DNA of 20,082 bases, taken from NCBI GenBank assembly GCA_039649115.1, contig JBBWZQ010000016.1, forward strand, positions 1 through 20,082, written 5' to 3'. Both the position numbers and the translations under genes were made by a program. Within the stretch, counting starts at the first letter, position 1. Each line of letters opens with the position of its first letter. This DNA comes from DATEJJ01 sp039649115 (GTDB lineage: Bacteria; Actinomycetota; Actinomycetes; Mycobacteriales; Micromonosporaceae). A model generated the notes under the pieces. That model did no database searches, had not been told where the DNA came from, and worked only from the letters and a program-made list of their open reading frames with translations. Below, in pieces: positions 1 to 9,400 of the stretch.

Positions 1-1551
1 CTGGCGCTGGTGCTGCCGGCATTCGTGTCGCTGATCGTGGCGTACGGCTGGCCGGCGGTGTGGACGCTGCGCACCAGCTTCCAGAAGGTCAACATCCTGC
101 ACCCCGGTGCCGGCGGCGGCTTCACGACCCGCAACTACAGCAGCGTGTTCGGCGCCGGCCTGGCCGGTCACTTCGGCTTCGCCCTGTCACTCGCGGTGGT
201 GCCGCTCGTGGTCGCCCTGCTCGCCGCGCCGCTGCTGGCCTGGGCCGCGCACCGGGGCGGCAGGGTGGCCCGCTGGGTGACGCGCGGTGTCCTGGCGCTG
301 CCCCTCGCCGCCTACGCGCCGACCGCGCTCGCGCTGGCCCGGCTGAACAGCCTGAGCCCGGAACAGCGCGGCGCGGACCCCGCGACCACCGTCCGTTCGC
401 TGTACTGGTGGGGCACCGTCGGCCTGGTCGTCGCGCTCGCCACGACGCTGTACCTCGCCGCCGTGCGCCAGCGTGGCCGGCGTGGCGCCTGGCCGGCACT
501 CGCCGTCGCCGCCGGCATCGCGTTCGCGGCCGTCATCGCCGCCGCGGTGCAGGACTTCACCTACTCGTACGTGTCCGTCGGCGGGGCCCGCGGCGGGGCG
601 ACGCCGATCATCGACATGTACCAGGACGGCTTCGTGCGGGCGAGCTTCGGCACCGGTGCCGCCGCCGCCACGGTGGTGCTCGCGGTGCTCTGCCTGCTGG
701 GTCTCGGCGCCACCCTGGTCATCGTCCTCAGTGGACTGCGCCTGGAGTTCGACGACGGGGTAGAGCCGACCGTCGATCCCGGTACCCGCGTCGTGGGCAT
801 GGTGCTGGCGGCGGCCGTACTGTTGATTGTCGCGTTTCTGTCGATCTATGGCCTGGCCCCGTTGCTCGGCGGGATCTTCGGCGGCGGCGGGTCGCGGCCT
901 CCGCTGCCTGCCTCCACCGCGACCATCGAAGTCAACACCTGGGCACCGAGCCTGCTCACCACCCTGGTCGCGGTGACGGCGGCGGTGGCCGCGGCCTTCG
1001 GCATCGGTTGGCTGCGCCCGCTCGGCCGGCACAGCCCCTGGCTGCTGCTGCCGTTCGGGCCGTTCCTCTTCGTCGGCATGGGGCCGCTGGTGCTGCACGG
1101 CTTCGCCAGCCGGCAGGGTTCCGGCGGGCTGGACACGTTCCTGTCGCTGGCGCCGCCGGCGTGGATCGCGATACCGGCGCTGTTCGTCATGGCGCTGCTG
1201 TTCCGCGGGCAGGCGGAGCGCGCGGACGCGCTGCGCCGGCAGGGCCGGCCGCCGGCGCTGGCGCGGCGTTTCCTGCTGGCCCTGCCGATGCTCGGGTTGG
1301 TGTTCCTGGCGACCTGGGTCGCGCACGCACAGGACCTGATCTGGCCGCTGATCTCGGTCAGCAGCGCGCAGCGGCTGACCGCTCCGGTCGCGCTCGTCCA
1401 GGCCCGCCTGCAGTACGCGGCCGGTCCCGGCGCGGCGCCCTACGACCTCGTGCTGCCGGCAGCGGTGTTCGTGCTGCTGCTCCTCCTGACGGTGGCCGCC
1501 CAGCTGTTCTACCTCGACCGCGTCGCGCTGCGGGTCGGGCGGCCGGACTGA
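1..1551 (+). CDS. Fused MalF/MalG-like sugar ABC transporter permease (5' end outside window)
   Basis: The reading frame is open from base 1 and ends at TGA 1549-1551, so the true start probably lies upstream; GTG at 10 is only the first start codon inside the window. The 516 visible residues are mostly membrane segments. The first half ends like a MalF/UgpA permease: an AAVQDFTYSYVSVGG stretch, then TPIIDMYQDGF, then a long hydrophobic helix. The second half resembles a MalG permease: NTWAPSLLTTLVAV near its start, and AHAQDLIWPLISVSS followed by LTAPVALVQARLQ near its end, the place of the usual WNDFLWPL region. Two permease halves in one chain would give a ready-made dimer for sugar import. 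The cytoplasmic EAA loops that contact the ATPase are not recognisable in either half. No ATPase or binding protein lies to the right, so partners must be upstream or elsewhere. Permease identity is fairly secure; the substrate is unknown. Confidence 0.7.
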   Translation: MALVLPAFVSLIVAYGWPAVWTLRTSFQKVNILHPGAGGGFTTRNYSSVFGAGLAGHFGFALSLAVVPLVVALLAAPLLAWAAHRGGRVARWVTRGVLALPLAAYAPTALALARLNSLSPEQRGADPATTVRSLYWWGTVGLVVALATTLYLAAVRQRGRRGAWPALAVAAGIAFAAVIAAAVQDFTYSYVSVGGARGGATPIIDMYQDGFVRASFGTGAAAATVVLAVLCLLGLGATLVIVLSGLRLEFDDGVEPTVDPGTRVVGMVLAAAVLLIVAFLSIYGLAPLLGGIFGGGGSRPPLPASTATIEVNTWAPSLLTTLVAVTAAVAAAFGIGWLRPLGRHSPWLLLPFGPFLFVGMGPLVLHGFASRQGSGGLDTFLSLAPPAWIAIPALFVMALLFRGQAERADALRRQGRPPALARRFLLALPMLGLVFLATWVAHAQDLIWPLISVSSAQRLTAPVALVQARLQYAAGPGAAPYDLVLPAAVFVLLLLLTVAAQLFYLDRVALRVGRPD

Positions 1552-1562
1552 CGGTCGATGAT

Positions 1563-3179
1563 TCATCCACAGCGGACGGATGGCTCGGTCGGTTCCCCGT
1601 CGGCGAGCTCCACCTGGACGACCTTTGCCAGATCGACGCGCGAGGCGGGCGCCTCGATCGTCACGTGCGCGTGGCGCCCGCTGTGCACGAGGCTGCCGAC
1701 CGCGTTGCCGAAGTACGGACCCGCGAGCTTGGCCCAGTGCACCCGCGTCGGCTCCACTCTGGACAGGCGGGACAGCAGCCGGCCGAGCCATGCCGAGCCG
1801 GGGCGCCAGGTGGCCCGGAACACCGTGCGCATCAGCCGCGGTACCCGGTTGTGCACCGGTGAGCAGGTCAGCTGGTAGACCGGGGGCCCGTCCAGGTCGG
1901 GACGGGCCACGTAGGAGTGGTGCACGTCGCCGGAGAGCACGCTGACGCTCGCCACCCCGGGATCGAGCCCGCCCAGCAGCAAGGCGAGAGCGTCGAACGA
2001 GTTCCCGAACGCGGGCCAGTGCTCCAGGTCCACCGCCCGGCGCAGCCTCTCGGCGGCGGCCGCGACCGGCCGCCACCGCGACTCCGCGAGGCTCGACGTC
2101 ACCACCTCCAGGTGGTGCACCCCGGGCGGCATGAGCCACGGCAGCGAGGCTCCGACGGCCAGGTGCGTGTACCCGCCGGAGAGGGCCGTCGCGGCGAACC
2201 AGTCCCAGTGCCCGGCGGGGAGCATCGCGCGCCGGCCCGGTTCCAGCTGGCGGGCGCAGCGGGTGTCCAGCACGATGAGCCGGGTGTCGCCGATGTCCAG
2301 TGCGTAGCTCCACCGGTACGCGTCCCGGTCCCGGTCGGCCCGCGCGCCGAAGTCGCGGAGCACCTCGGTGGCGTCGGCGGCGCAGACCACGGCCGGGTAG
2401 ACCGGGTCGGCACCGACCTCGTCCGGGTGCAGGTTGCCCAGGTGCTGGTAGACCCAGTAGGAGGCGAGGCCGGCGGTGATCCGCTCCGGCCACCAGGGCT
2501 GGCGCAGCATGTCCGCCCGCCAGGACGCCGAGGTGTTCCAGTCGTCGATCACCTCGTGGTCGTCGAAGATCATTACAGACGGCACCGTGGAGAGCAGCCA
2601 GCGGATGTCCGGGTCGCTCCAGGACTCGCGGTAGACCCGGGCGTACTCGGCAAAGTCGATCACCTGGTCGGGCAGTTCCGCGGACCGGGAGCCACGCCGC
2701 CGGCGCAGCCAGCGCCGCACGGGCGGGGACGCGATGTCGGCGTAGATCTGGTCGCCGAGCAGGACCAGGCTGTCCGGCCAGTTGTCGCCGGTGGCGGCGA
2801 GCCGGGCGGCGTAGGCGTCGAGCGCGTCCGGCGGGATGCCCTCGACGACGTACGGGGTCGCCTCCCGGCACGAGCCGAAGACCAGCCGCACCGGCGCACC
2901 CGGTGCCCGGGTCCGGATCACCGGCGGGGGGAACGGGTAGTCAGCGGGCGGCCACGCCTGGTCGCCGTTGATGATCACCTGGTACCGGCTCGCCGCGCCG
3001 GGCGGCAGGCCGGCCACCACGACGAGGGCGTAGTGCCGGCCGAACGCGGTGAAGGTACGCGCGGCCCCGCCGGCGGTACCCGCGCTGACCTCGACCGTCG
3101 CCGGCTCGGCGGTCTCCACCCAGATGGTCGCCCGATCGTCGACGACCCGTCTCAGCAGCGGACCGAGTACCAGCGTCAT
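1563..3179 (-). CDS. PhoD-like alkaline phosphatase / phosphodiesterase family protein
   Basis: 538 residues of the PhoD-like metallophosphatase family, which hydrolyses phosphate mono- or diesters with a metal centre. Visible motifs in order: an N-terminal beta domain (about 1-95), FGSCRE near 101-106, GDQIYAD at 142-148, FDDHEVIDDW at about 205-214, and SGDVHHSY at 416-423; together these supply the usual metal-binding Asp, Asn and His positions. I chose ATG 3179 because GGGAGGAGG lies four bases upstream; an in-frame ATG at 3230 has no comparable site. There is no Tat or Sec signal peptide, although classical PhoD enzymes are Tat-exported, so this one is probably cytoplasmic. It lies 58 bp after the phosphoesterase gene on the same strand and is probably co-transcribed with it. 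It ends 11 bp from the stop of the permease, tail to tail. The exact substrate cannot be told from sequence. Confidence 0.9.
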   Translation of the reverse strand: MTLVLGPLLRRVVDDRATIWVETAEPATVEVSAGTAGGAARTFTAFGRHYALVVVAGLPPGAASRYQVIINGDQAWPPADYPFPPPVIRTRAPGAPVRLVFGSCREATPYVVEGIPPDALDAYAARLAATGDNWPDSLVLLGDQIYADIASPPVRRWLRRRRGSRSAELPDQVIDFAEYARVYRESWSDPDIRWLLSTVPSVMIFDDHEVIDDWNTSASWRADMLRQPWWPERITAGLASYWVYQHLGNLHPDEVGADPVYPAVVCAADATEVLRDFGARADRDRDAYRWSYALDIGDTRLIVLDTRCARQLEPGRRAMLPAGHWDWFAATALSGGYTHLAVGASLPWLMPPGVHHLEVVTSSLAESRWRPVAAAAERLRRAVDLEHWPAFGNSFDALALLLGGLDPGVASVSVLSGDVHHSYVARPDLDGPPVYQLTCSPVHNRVPRLMRTVFRATWRPGSAWLGRLLSRLSRVEPTRVHWAKLAGPYFGNAVGSLVHSGRHAHVTIEAPASRVDLAKVVQVELADGEPTEPSVRCG

Positions 3180-3237
3180 GCGCCTCCTCCCGTCGGCATA
3201 CCCATGATCCTGCCGGATCGGGCAAGCCACGGGCGGG

Positions 3238-4821
3238 TCAGGCGCCGGGTGCTTCCCGGGTGAAGTCGGCGACCACGTCCGCCACCACGCGGTCGGCGGC
3301 CGATCCGGGCCGGAGCACGCCGGTCTCGACCACCTCGTGGCATGACGGGTCGGGGGTGAACGCCGGAATCGCGACGGACCCGGCGGCGGCCACCCGCATG
3401 CGGGCCGGGCCGGTGGTCCGGGCCATCCGCACCGCGCCGGCGAGCTCGACCAGGCTCGCCTGGAAATCGTTGAGCGCGCGCTCGGTGGCGACCTCGGGCG
3501 CGGCGGCCAGGAGCTCGGGACGCTCGATCGCCGCCAGGTCCGTCCGGGCCGCCGGCAGCAGCGGCAGGTGGTCGAGCAGGTCGGCCGCGGCCGCGTCCCG
3601 CCGGGTCAACGGCTCGGCACCGGGTGCGAACTGCCGCCGGACGGTGGCCGGGATCGTCGAGTGCTCGTAGAAGGTCCGGTCCACGGTACCCGCCGGGATC
3701 AGCGGGGAGATCGCCACCGCCGGGACCCGCACCCCGCTGAGCGAGAAGTCGAAGCCGGTCTTGGCGTCGACGATGCCGTCGGGAGCGGTGACCGGCCGGG
3801 GTGGCACGTGGTCGAAGAAGCCGCCGTGCTCGTCGTAGGTGATGAGGAACAGTGTCTGTGCGAACAGCTCGGGGTTCGCGACCAGCGCGTTGTAGATCCG
3901 GGCCATCAGGGCCTCGCCCGCCGTGAAGCTGTCGCCCCTGGTGGTGTTGTTGCCCGGATGCTGGCTGTTGCCCTCGCCGCGGCCGTAGCCGTGGTTGGGC
4001 TCGACGAAGGCGTACGCGGGCAGCGTTCCCCGGTCGATGTCGCGGAAGAGCTGGTCCATGTCGTGGAAATGGTCGACACCGGTCAGCCACAGTTTCGGGT
4101 ACGCCCACACCTGCGCGACGCCGTCGTGGTAGATCTCCCAGCGCTGCCCCGCGTCGCCGAGCCGCTCAAAGATCGTGACGTCCTCGTAGTAGCCGACTTC
4201 GATGTTCGCCGTGCCGTGTGACGTCGCGGCGTGCGCGAACTGCCGGTTGGGCCAGGTCTCGCCCGGTACCGCCGCGTGCCAGTTCACCAGCACGGCGAAC
4301 TGCTTGGCGAGGAACCCGAGCACCGGTACCTCCGACTCGGGGAAGCACCGCATGATCTCGTCGGGCTCGGCGAGAACCGGCCCGGGGCCGCGACGTAGCC
4401 GACTCCCGAGTGTCTGGAAGCGCGCGACCACGGAGTTCCAGAGCCGCTCCCACCACGCCTGCGGCCGGAGGCTCCCGGTCGAGATCTTGCGCTGGTACGA
4501 CGCGATGAACCCGCTCATCGACGGGCTGCCGACGCCAGGGGTGCCCAGCCGGCCGAAGACCTGGAGCATGACGGCCTGGTGAGAGTGGTCCGGGTCGTTG
4601 CCCAGGACCGGTGACCCGCTCGCGATCGTGGCGACCCGGCGGCCGTCCGGGTTGCCGGGATCGACCGGGCAGGAGGCATCGAGCCGCGCCAGGCTCGGGT
4701 ACGCCGGATCGTCGTGCCCGAGGTAGCCGAGCAGGTGGTCGAACGACCTGTTCTCCATCATCAGCACGATGATGTGCCTGATGCGGTCCCGGCCGTGGCC
4801 GGGCGGAGCGTCATCGACCAT
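3238..4821 (-). CDS. Phosphoesterase family protein (phospholipase C / acid phosphatase AcpA type)
   Basis: 527 residues of the phosphoesterase superfamily that includes bacterial phosphocholine phospholipase C and AcpA acid phosphatase. Hallmarks seen: IVLMMENRSFDHLLGYL at about residues 16-32 (nucleophile/metal region), NDPDHSHQ, NHGYGRGEGNSQHPGNN, TYDEHGGFFDHVPPRP and EHSTIPATV, the last two carrying the Asp and His metal ligands. ATG 4821 was chosen because the family motif begins 15 residues later; upstream is a weak AAAGGG-like ribosome site. The frame stays open far upstream, but that extension does not resemble protein and covers the CYTH-CHAD gene. Family phospholipases are usually Tat-exported; this copy has no signal peptide, so it is probably cytoplasmic. 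It heads a two-gene unit with the PhoD-like gene and is divergent from CYTH-CHAD with 105 bp between starts. Phosphatase and phospholipase activity are both possible. Confidence 0.88.
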   Translation of the reverse strand: MVDDAPPGHGRDRIRHIIVLMMENRSFDHLLGYLGHDDPAYPSLARLDASCPVDPGNPDGRRVATIASGSPVLGNDPDHSHQAVMLQVFGRLGTPGVGSPSMSGFIASYQRKISTGSLRPQAWWERLWNSVVARFQTLGSRLRRGPGPVLAEPDEIMRCFPESEVPVLGFLAKQFAVLVNWHAAVPGETWPNRQFAHAATSHGTANIEVGYYEDVTIFERLGDAGQRWEIYHDGVAQVWAYPKLWLTGVDHFHDMDQLFRDIDRGTLPAYAFVEPNHGYGRGEGNSQHPGNNTTRGDSFTAGEALMARIYNALVANPELFAQTLFLITYDEHGGFFDHVPPRPVTAPDGIVDAKTGFDFSLSGVRVPAVAISPLIPAGTVDRTFYEHSTIPATVRRQFAPGAEPLTRRDAAAADLLDHLPLLPAARTDLAAIERPELLAAAPEVATERALNDFQASLVELAGAVRMARTTGPARMRVAAAGSVAIPAFTPDPSCHEVVETGVLRPGSAADRVVADVVADFTREAPGA

Positions 4822-4926
4822 GGCCAGCCCTTTGTCGAACGGATGAGGTCCACCAGTACAGAGTGGGCCGGGCGGGACCTGATACAGCCCGGGTTGGGGG
4901 CGGGTACGCGCGGGTACGCAGGCACG

Positions 4927-6399
4927 ATGAGCGTCGTTGGAGAACGCCGGCGCAAGTACGACGTGCCCGCCGGGTTCCAGCTCCCGGACCTGTGCCAGGC
5001 CGGCGTGGTCGCGCAGGTGGGACCGCCGGCGGTGCACGGCCTGGCGGCGACCTATCTGGACACCAGGGACCTGCGGCTGGCCCGGCGCCGGGTCACCGTG
5101 CGGCGGCGCAGCGGCGGCGGCGACGCGGGCTGGCACGTCAAGGTCCCCGGGGCCGCCGCCGGTGAGCGCGTCGAGTACCGGGCTCCGCTGGCCGGCGAGG
5201 ACCTGCCCGCCGCGCTGGACACCCAGGTGCGGGCGCTGCGCCGGGGTGCGCCGCTGCGGCCGGTGGCCCGCATCCGGACCACCCGCCGGGAGCGCCCGTT
5301 GCGCGACGCGGCCGGCCGGGTTCTCGCGCTGCTGGCCGAGGACGACGTCGCCGCGCAGGTATCCGGGACCGGCCCGCGCCGGTGGCACGAGGTGGAGGTC
5401 GAACTGGTCGAGGGCGATCCGCGGCTCCTCGCGCAGGTCGACCGGGTGCTGCGCCGGGCCGGTGCGCGTGCCGCGGCGGCGCCGTCCAAGCTGGCCCGCG
5501 CGCTGGCCGACCGGCTGCCCGACCCGCCGACGGTACAGGCCGACCGGGTCGTCGTGGCCGTCGTCGGGTACGCCCGGGCACAGCGGGACGCGCTGCTCGC
5601 CACCGACCCGGCGGTGCGCCGGGGCGAGCCCGAAGCGGTACACGACATGCGGGTGGCCACCCGCCGGCTGCGGAGCACGCTGCGCACCTTCCGTCCACTG
5701 TGGAACGAGCGGCGGCGGACGCGGGTACGCGGGGAACTCAACTGGCTGGCCGACCAGTTGGGTGCGGTGCGCGACAACGAGGTGATGCTCGCCCGGCTGA
5801 CCGGAGCCGTGCACGCCGAACCCGACGAGCTGGTCCTCGGCCCGGTCGGGGCCCGGGTCCGCGACTGGCTGGCCGCCGACGCCGCGCAGGCCCGGCAGCG
5901 GCTGCTGGCGGCCCTCGACTCACCGCGCTACCTGGCGCTGCTCGACGCGCTGGACGGACTGCTGGACCCGCGACCGGCCAGCGTGGCGCCACGCAAGCTG
6001 GTCAGCCGCGCCGCCAAGGCCCTGCGGCGGGCAGACGCCGACCTGGACGCCGCACGCACCGACCCGCAACTGCACGAGTCGCGCAAGCGGTTCAAGCAGG
6101 CCCGGTACGCGGTGGAGGCGCTGCGTCCGGTGGCCGGCAAGCCGGCCAAGCGGCTGGCGAAGAAGCTGACCGAGTTGCAGGACATCCTCGGCACCCACCA
6201 GGACACCACCGTCACCCGGGGGCTGCTGCTCGACTACGGCACCCGCGCGTACCGCGAGGGCGACAACGCGTTCACCTACGGACTGCTGCACGCCCGCCAG
6301 CAGGCCGCCGGTCAACTGGTGCTGGGTGACCTGCCCGCGGCCACCCGCGCGGCCCGCCGCCGCAGGCTCCGCCGCTGGCTGCGCGGCCGCCACTGGTAG
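4927..6399 (+). CDS. CYTH and CHAD domain-containing protein
   Basis: 490 residues. The N-terminal CYTH domain (about 1-195, triphosphate tunnel fold) shows ATYLDTRDLRLARRR, GWHVKVPG and WHEVEVELVEGDP, the strand pattern of the family. The C-terminal CHAD domain (about 205-485), a helical polyphosphate-binding module rich in His and Arg, shows HDMRVATRRLRSTLRTF near 239 and HESRKRFKQARYAVEAL near 383. Related proteins act on or bind inorganic polyphosphate, often at polyphosphate granules. ATG 4927 was chosen because CYTH proteins begin this close to the ExExK motif; no strong ribosome site is visible. Oddity: the motif reads ERRRK at 6-10, so its second glutamate is Arg, which may weaken metal-triphosphate catalysis. 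It is divergent from two phosphatase genes, which fits a role in phosphate metabolism. Confidence 0.92.
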   Translation: MSVVGERRRKYDVPAGFQLPDLCQAGVVAQVGPPAVHGLAATYLDTRDLRLARRRVTVRRRSGGGDAGWHVKVPGAAAGERVEYRAPLAGEDLPAALDTQVRALRRGAPLRPVARIRTTRRERPLRDAAGRVLALLAEDDVAAQVSGTGPRRWHEVEVELVEGDPRLLAQVDRVLRRAGARAAAAPSKLARALADRLPDPPTVQADRVVVAVVGYARAQRDALLATDPAVRRGEPEAVHDMRVATRRLRSTLRTFRPLWNERRRTRVRGELNWLADQLGAVRDNEVMLARLTGAVHAEPDELVLGPVGARVRDWLAADAAQARQRLLAALDSPRYLALLDALDGLLDPRPASVAPRKLVSRAAKALRRADADLDAARTDPQLHESRKRFKQARYAVEALRPVAGKPAKRLAKKLTELQDILGTHQDTTVTRGLLLDYGTRAYREGDNAFTYGLLHARQQAAGQLVLGDLPAATRAARRRRLRRWLRGRHW

Positions 6400-6422
6400 C
6401 CGTGACGCCGGGTTCCGTCCGT

Positions 6423-6438
6423 CGCTCCTGGCGGAGCG
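6423..6438. terminator. Hairpin between convergent genes
   Basis: CGCTCC (6423-6428) and GGAGCG (6433-6438) form a perfect 6-bp stem around TGGC, extendable by two G-T pairs. It lies between the stops of CYTH-CHAD and the convergent membrane glycosidase-like gene. There is no T-run, as is common in high-GC actinobacteria. It could act in both directions. Confidence 0.4.
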
Positions 6439-6462
6439 GTCGGGGACCGGCGACTGCCCAGC

Positions 6463-9400
6463 CTACGGCATGCGTCCCCGGAAGGTGACGTAGCTCGCCA
6501 GCCGCAGAACGTGGCGGACGGCCGCTCGCGGGGTGACGCCGCCGGCGAGCAGGGTACCGCCGGCCATCACGACACCACCCACCACGGCGCCGACTCTCGG
6601 CAGTGACGCGGGGATGTCCAGGAAGCCGGTGATGCCGAGGATCCGGGACATGCCCCACGGCAGCAGCGCCATCTCGTCGTTCCACATCGTGAGGGCTCGT
6701 TCGAGCCCCGTCGTGGAGACGGCCGCGCCGAGGATGGTGAGCGGCGCTCCGGCGCCGACGAGTACCAGGCCGGCGGCGCGCGGGCCGGTCACGTACGTCA
6801 TCAAGGCGAGCCACGCGACGGCGAACACCCACAGGAAGGCCGCGAACGCCAGGGTGATGTACCCGGATCGGGCCGCCGGACGCGTCCAGAAGCCGAACCA
6901 GTACCGGCCCGGTCCGCGCTCGACGAGCGCACCGAGCAGCACGAGGGTCCGCACCAGGACGGCGCCGCCCAGCCCGGCCAAGAGGCGGAACGGATCCGCG
7001 GTGCCGATGAGCGCCCGCAGCGCGCCCGCGAAGACCGACCACGCGCCGAGGGTCAGCAGGAGGTGGGTCGGCGCCGCGAACCAGGTGTGGACCGCCCGGC
7101 TGAGCACCAGGGCGGCCGCCGGGACCGCCCAGACCAGCACCCGGTCCAGGGTCGCCGCCGGGGGCGGGAGGTCGCCGAGACGCCACGGCCGCACCGCGCC
7201 GACCCACAGCGCGCGCAGTGCCGCGGCGCCGGGTGCCGGCCCGCGTGCCAGGGCACGCAGCAGCCGTTGACCGAGCGGGCTGCCGAGCGTCACCGCGGCG
7301 ATCAGCACGAGCAGCAGCGCGCGGGCGAGCCAGGCCATCGCGAGATCGCGCTGCGCGCGGGCCAGCCCGATGTCCGCGGCCGGGAACCGGTACGGCGGCA
7401 GGTCGACGTTTCCGGTGTACCGCCGCAGGTGCTCGTCGCGGGCGGCCCGGTACCGGGCGCGGGCCGGTACCCACGCCGCGCGGGCGGCCGGCGAACCGGT
7501 GTCGAGCCACTGCGCGTACCGCAGGAACATGGTCCGGTACGCGCCCAGCGTCTCGAAGAGGTTGACCTGGTAGTCGAGCGTGTCCAGGAACTGCTGCCGG
7601 GCAACGGGATCGTGCCAGGCCGCCGGATCGGTCCCGGCGATCAGCGCGCGCATGCGCCGGGCCAGCGCGGTGGCCGTGTCGCCCTCGCGGATCGCGTCGT
7701 CGAGCCGGTCCCGGCTCACCGCGTAGATGCTGTCGAGGACCGCGCTGTCGCCGGTGACGATGTCCCACTCGAAGATCCACATCATCGGCGGCGGCTGCAC
7801 GCCGAGCGCCTTGACCGTCCGGCTGGCGTACGGTCCGATGTAGAGACCCTTCATGATCGCCTCGCGGGACAGTGCCATGACCCGGCCGATGGCCTCCACA
7901 GTGGACGGATCGGTGGCGAACGCCTGCCGCGCCCAGTCGGCGGTCAGCTGACCCGGGTCGGCGTCCGGGTTCCACGCGAGGCGGGCGGTGAGGTAGACGT
8001 TGAGTTCGAACAGTTGCCAGAACCCGGCACGCAGGTACAGTGTCCTCGGCCCGGCGCGCAGCGGCCCGCCCATCTGGGTCCAGGTCCAGACGCCCTCGAT
8101 GCGCGGGTTGGCGGCCAGCAGCCGGCGCAGCGCCTCCTGGTGCAGCGCGCCCAGGTCGTTGGGCAGCGACCCGAACGCCTCGAACTCCCGCCGCGCCTGG
8201 AACTCGACGATGCGCCGCTGGGTACCGACCGCCAGCGTGGTGTTCAGCGGCAGGTGGCTGTAGAAGTCGCCGAGGCAGTACTTCGTCGAGACGATGAGGT
8301 GCGGGTCGTCGATGCCGCCGAGCACCTCCTCGTATGACGCGGGGCTGGTGTGCATGTCGCCGACCGCGCCGACGCCGATGCTCCAGGTGCGGAAGATGAT
8401 GTCCCGGCCCGTCTCGCCGGCGACCCCGAGCAGCGCGGCCAGCATCGCGCGTACCGACGCGGGGGTCTTCACCACGATCCGTGAGGTGTAGTCCCAGCCG
8501 GGCAGCTGGTAGCTGGCGCCGCCCTCACCGACGCGTATCACCAGCCCGTCCGCGTAGGGCAGCGCCGCGAACAGCTCGCGCAGCCCGGCCTGGTACACCG
8601 TCCACAATCGAGGGTCGCGGACCGCCAGCCCGCCGACCGTCTTCCCGAGGTACCGTTCCAGCGGCGGCGACAGGGCCAGCATGTCGGTGGCGAAGTAGAC
8701 CCGCATGCCCATGTCGTGGGCGTACCGCCAGACCGGTCCGAAGGCGGCCACCATCGCCCGGGCGCGGGCGGCGTGCGGGTCACCGGCCGGATAGACGGCC
8801 GACCCGTCACCGACGCCGGCAAAAGTCACGTACTCCAGGAAGCCGGGAACGACAACGCCGTTGTAGCCGAGGCCGAGCGCGTGGTCGACCAGTTGCCGGA
8901 ACTGCGCGGCGATCCGGCCGACGGCGGTTCTGTCCACATAGGGCGGTCCGGCCAGGACGGCGCCGGCCACGACGTCGGTGTTGAGTGAGTAGTCGTCGCT
9001 GGCGACGAAGCCGGCCGGGTCGGCGGACAGGCCGACCGATCCGGTGTCGACCAGGCGCAGGCGCAGCCGGGGCGCGAACAGCGGGCCGTCCCCGCCGCCG
9101 CCGAATACCGGCTCCGGCTGTGCTCCCCCGGGCGGCAGCGGGTCGTCTCCCGAGCGGATCCGGTCGGCCAGCGTGTACAAGCCGGCGGCCGCACCCGCCG
9201 CCGTGCTCGCCTGCAGGAGGAAGCCACCGCCGGCGCGGCGGAGCCGGAACGCCTCGTCCGGGAGGGCCGGATCGGCGATCACCTCCGCCCGCAGCGTGCG
9301 CGGGAGCGCGGTGGCCCCGGCCGTGGCGGCGGTGCGGATGACCGGGTGCGGCGCGGCGCGACCGGACAGCGCGGCCGCCACCGCCTGCGCCGCGAGCCGG

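Noticed and set aside
187..2871. Very long open frame on the minus strand opposite the permease and through the PhoD-like gene
   Set aside because: Its product is low-complexity Arg/Pro/Gly/Ala sequence, and it covers two well-supported genes in other frames; such frames are expected at this GC content.
4901..4922. Repeated GGGTACGC units before the CYTH-CHAD start
   Set aside because: Two short imperfect copies in GC-rich DNA; no dyad or promoter spacing makes them a convincing site.
4822..5814. Upstream extension of the phosphoesterase reading frame
   Set aside because: The extension is not protein-like, overlaps the CYTH-CHAD gene on the other strand, and the family motif begins just after ATG 4821.
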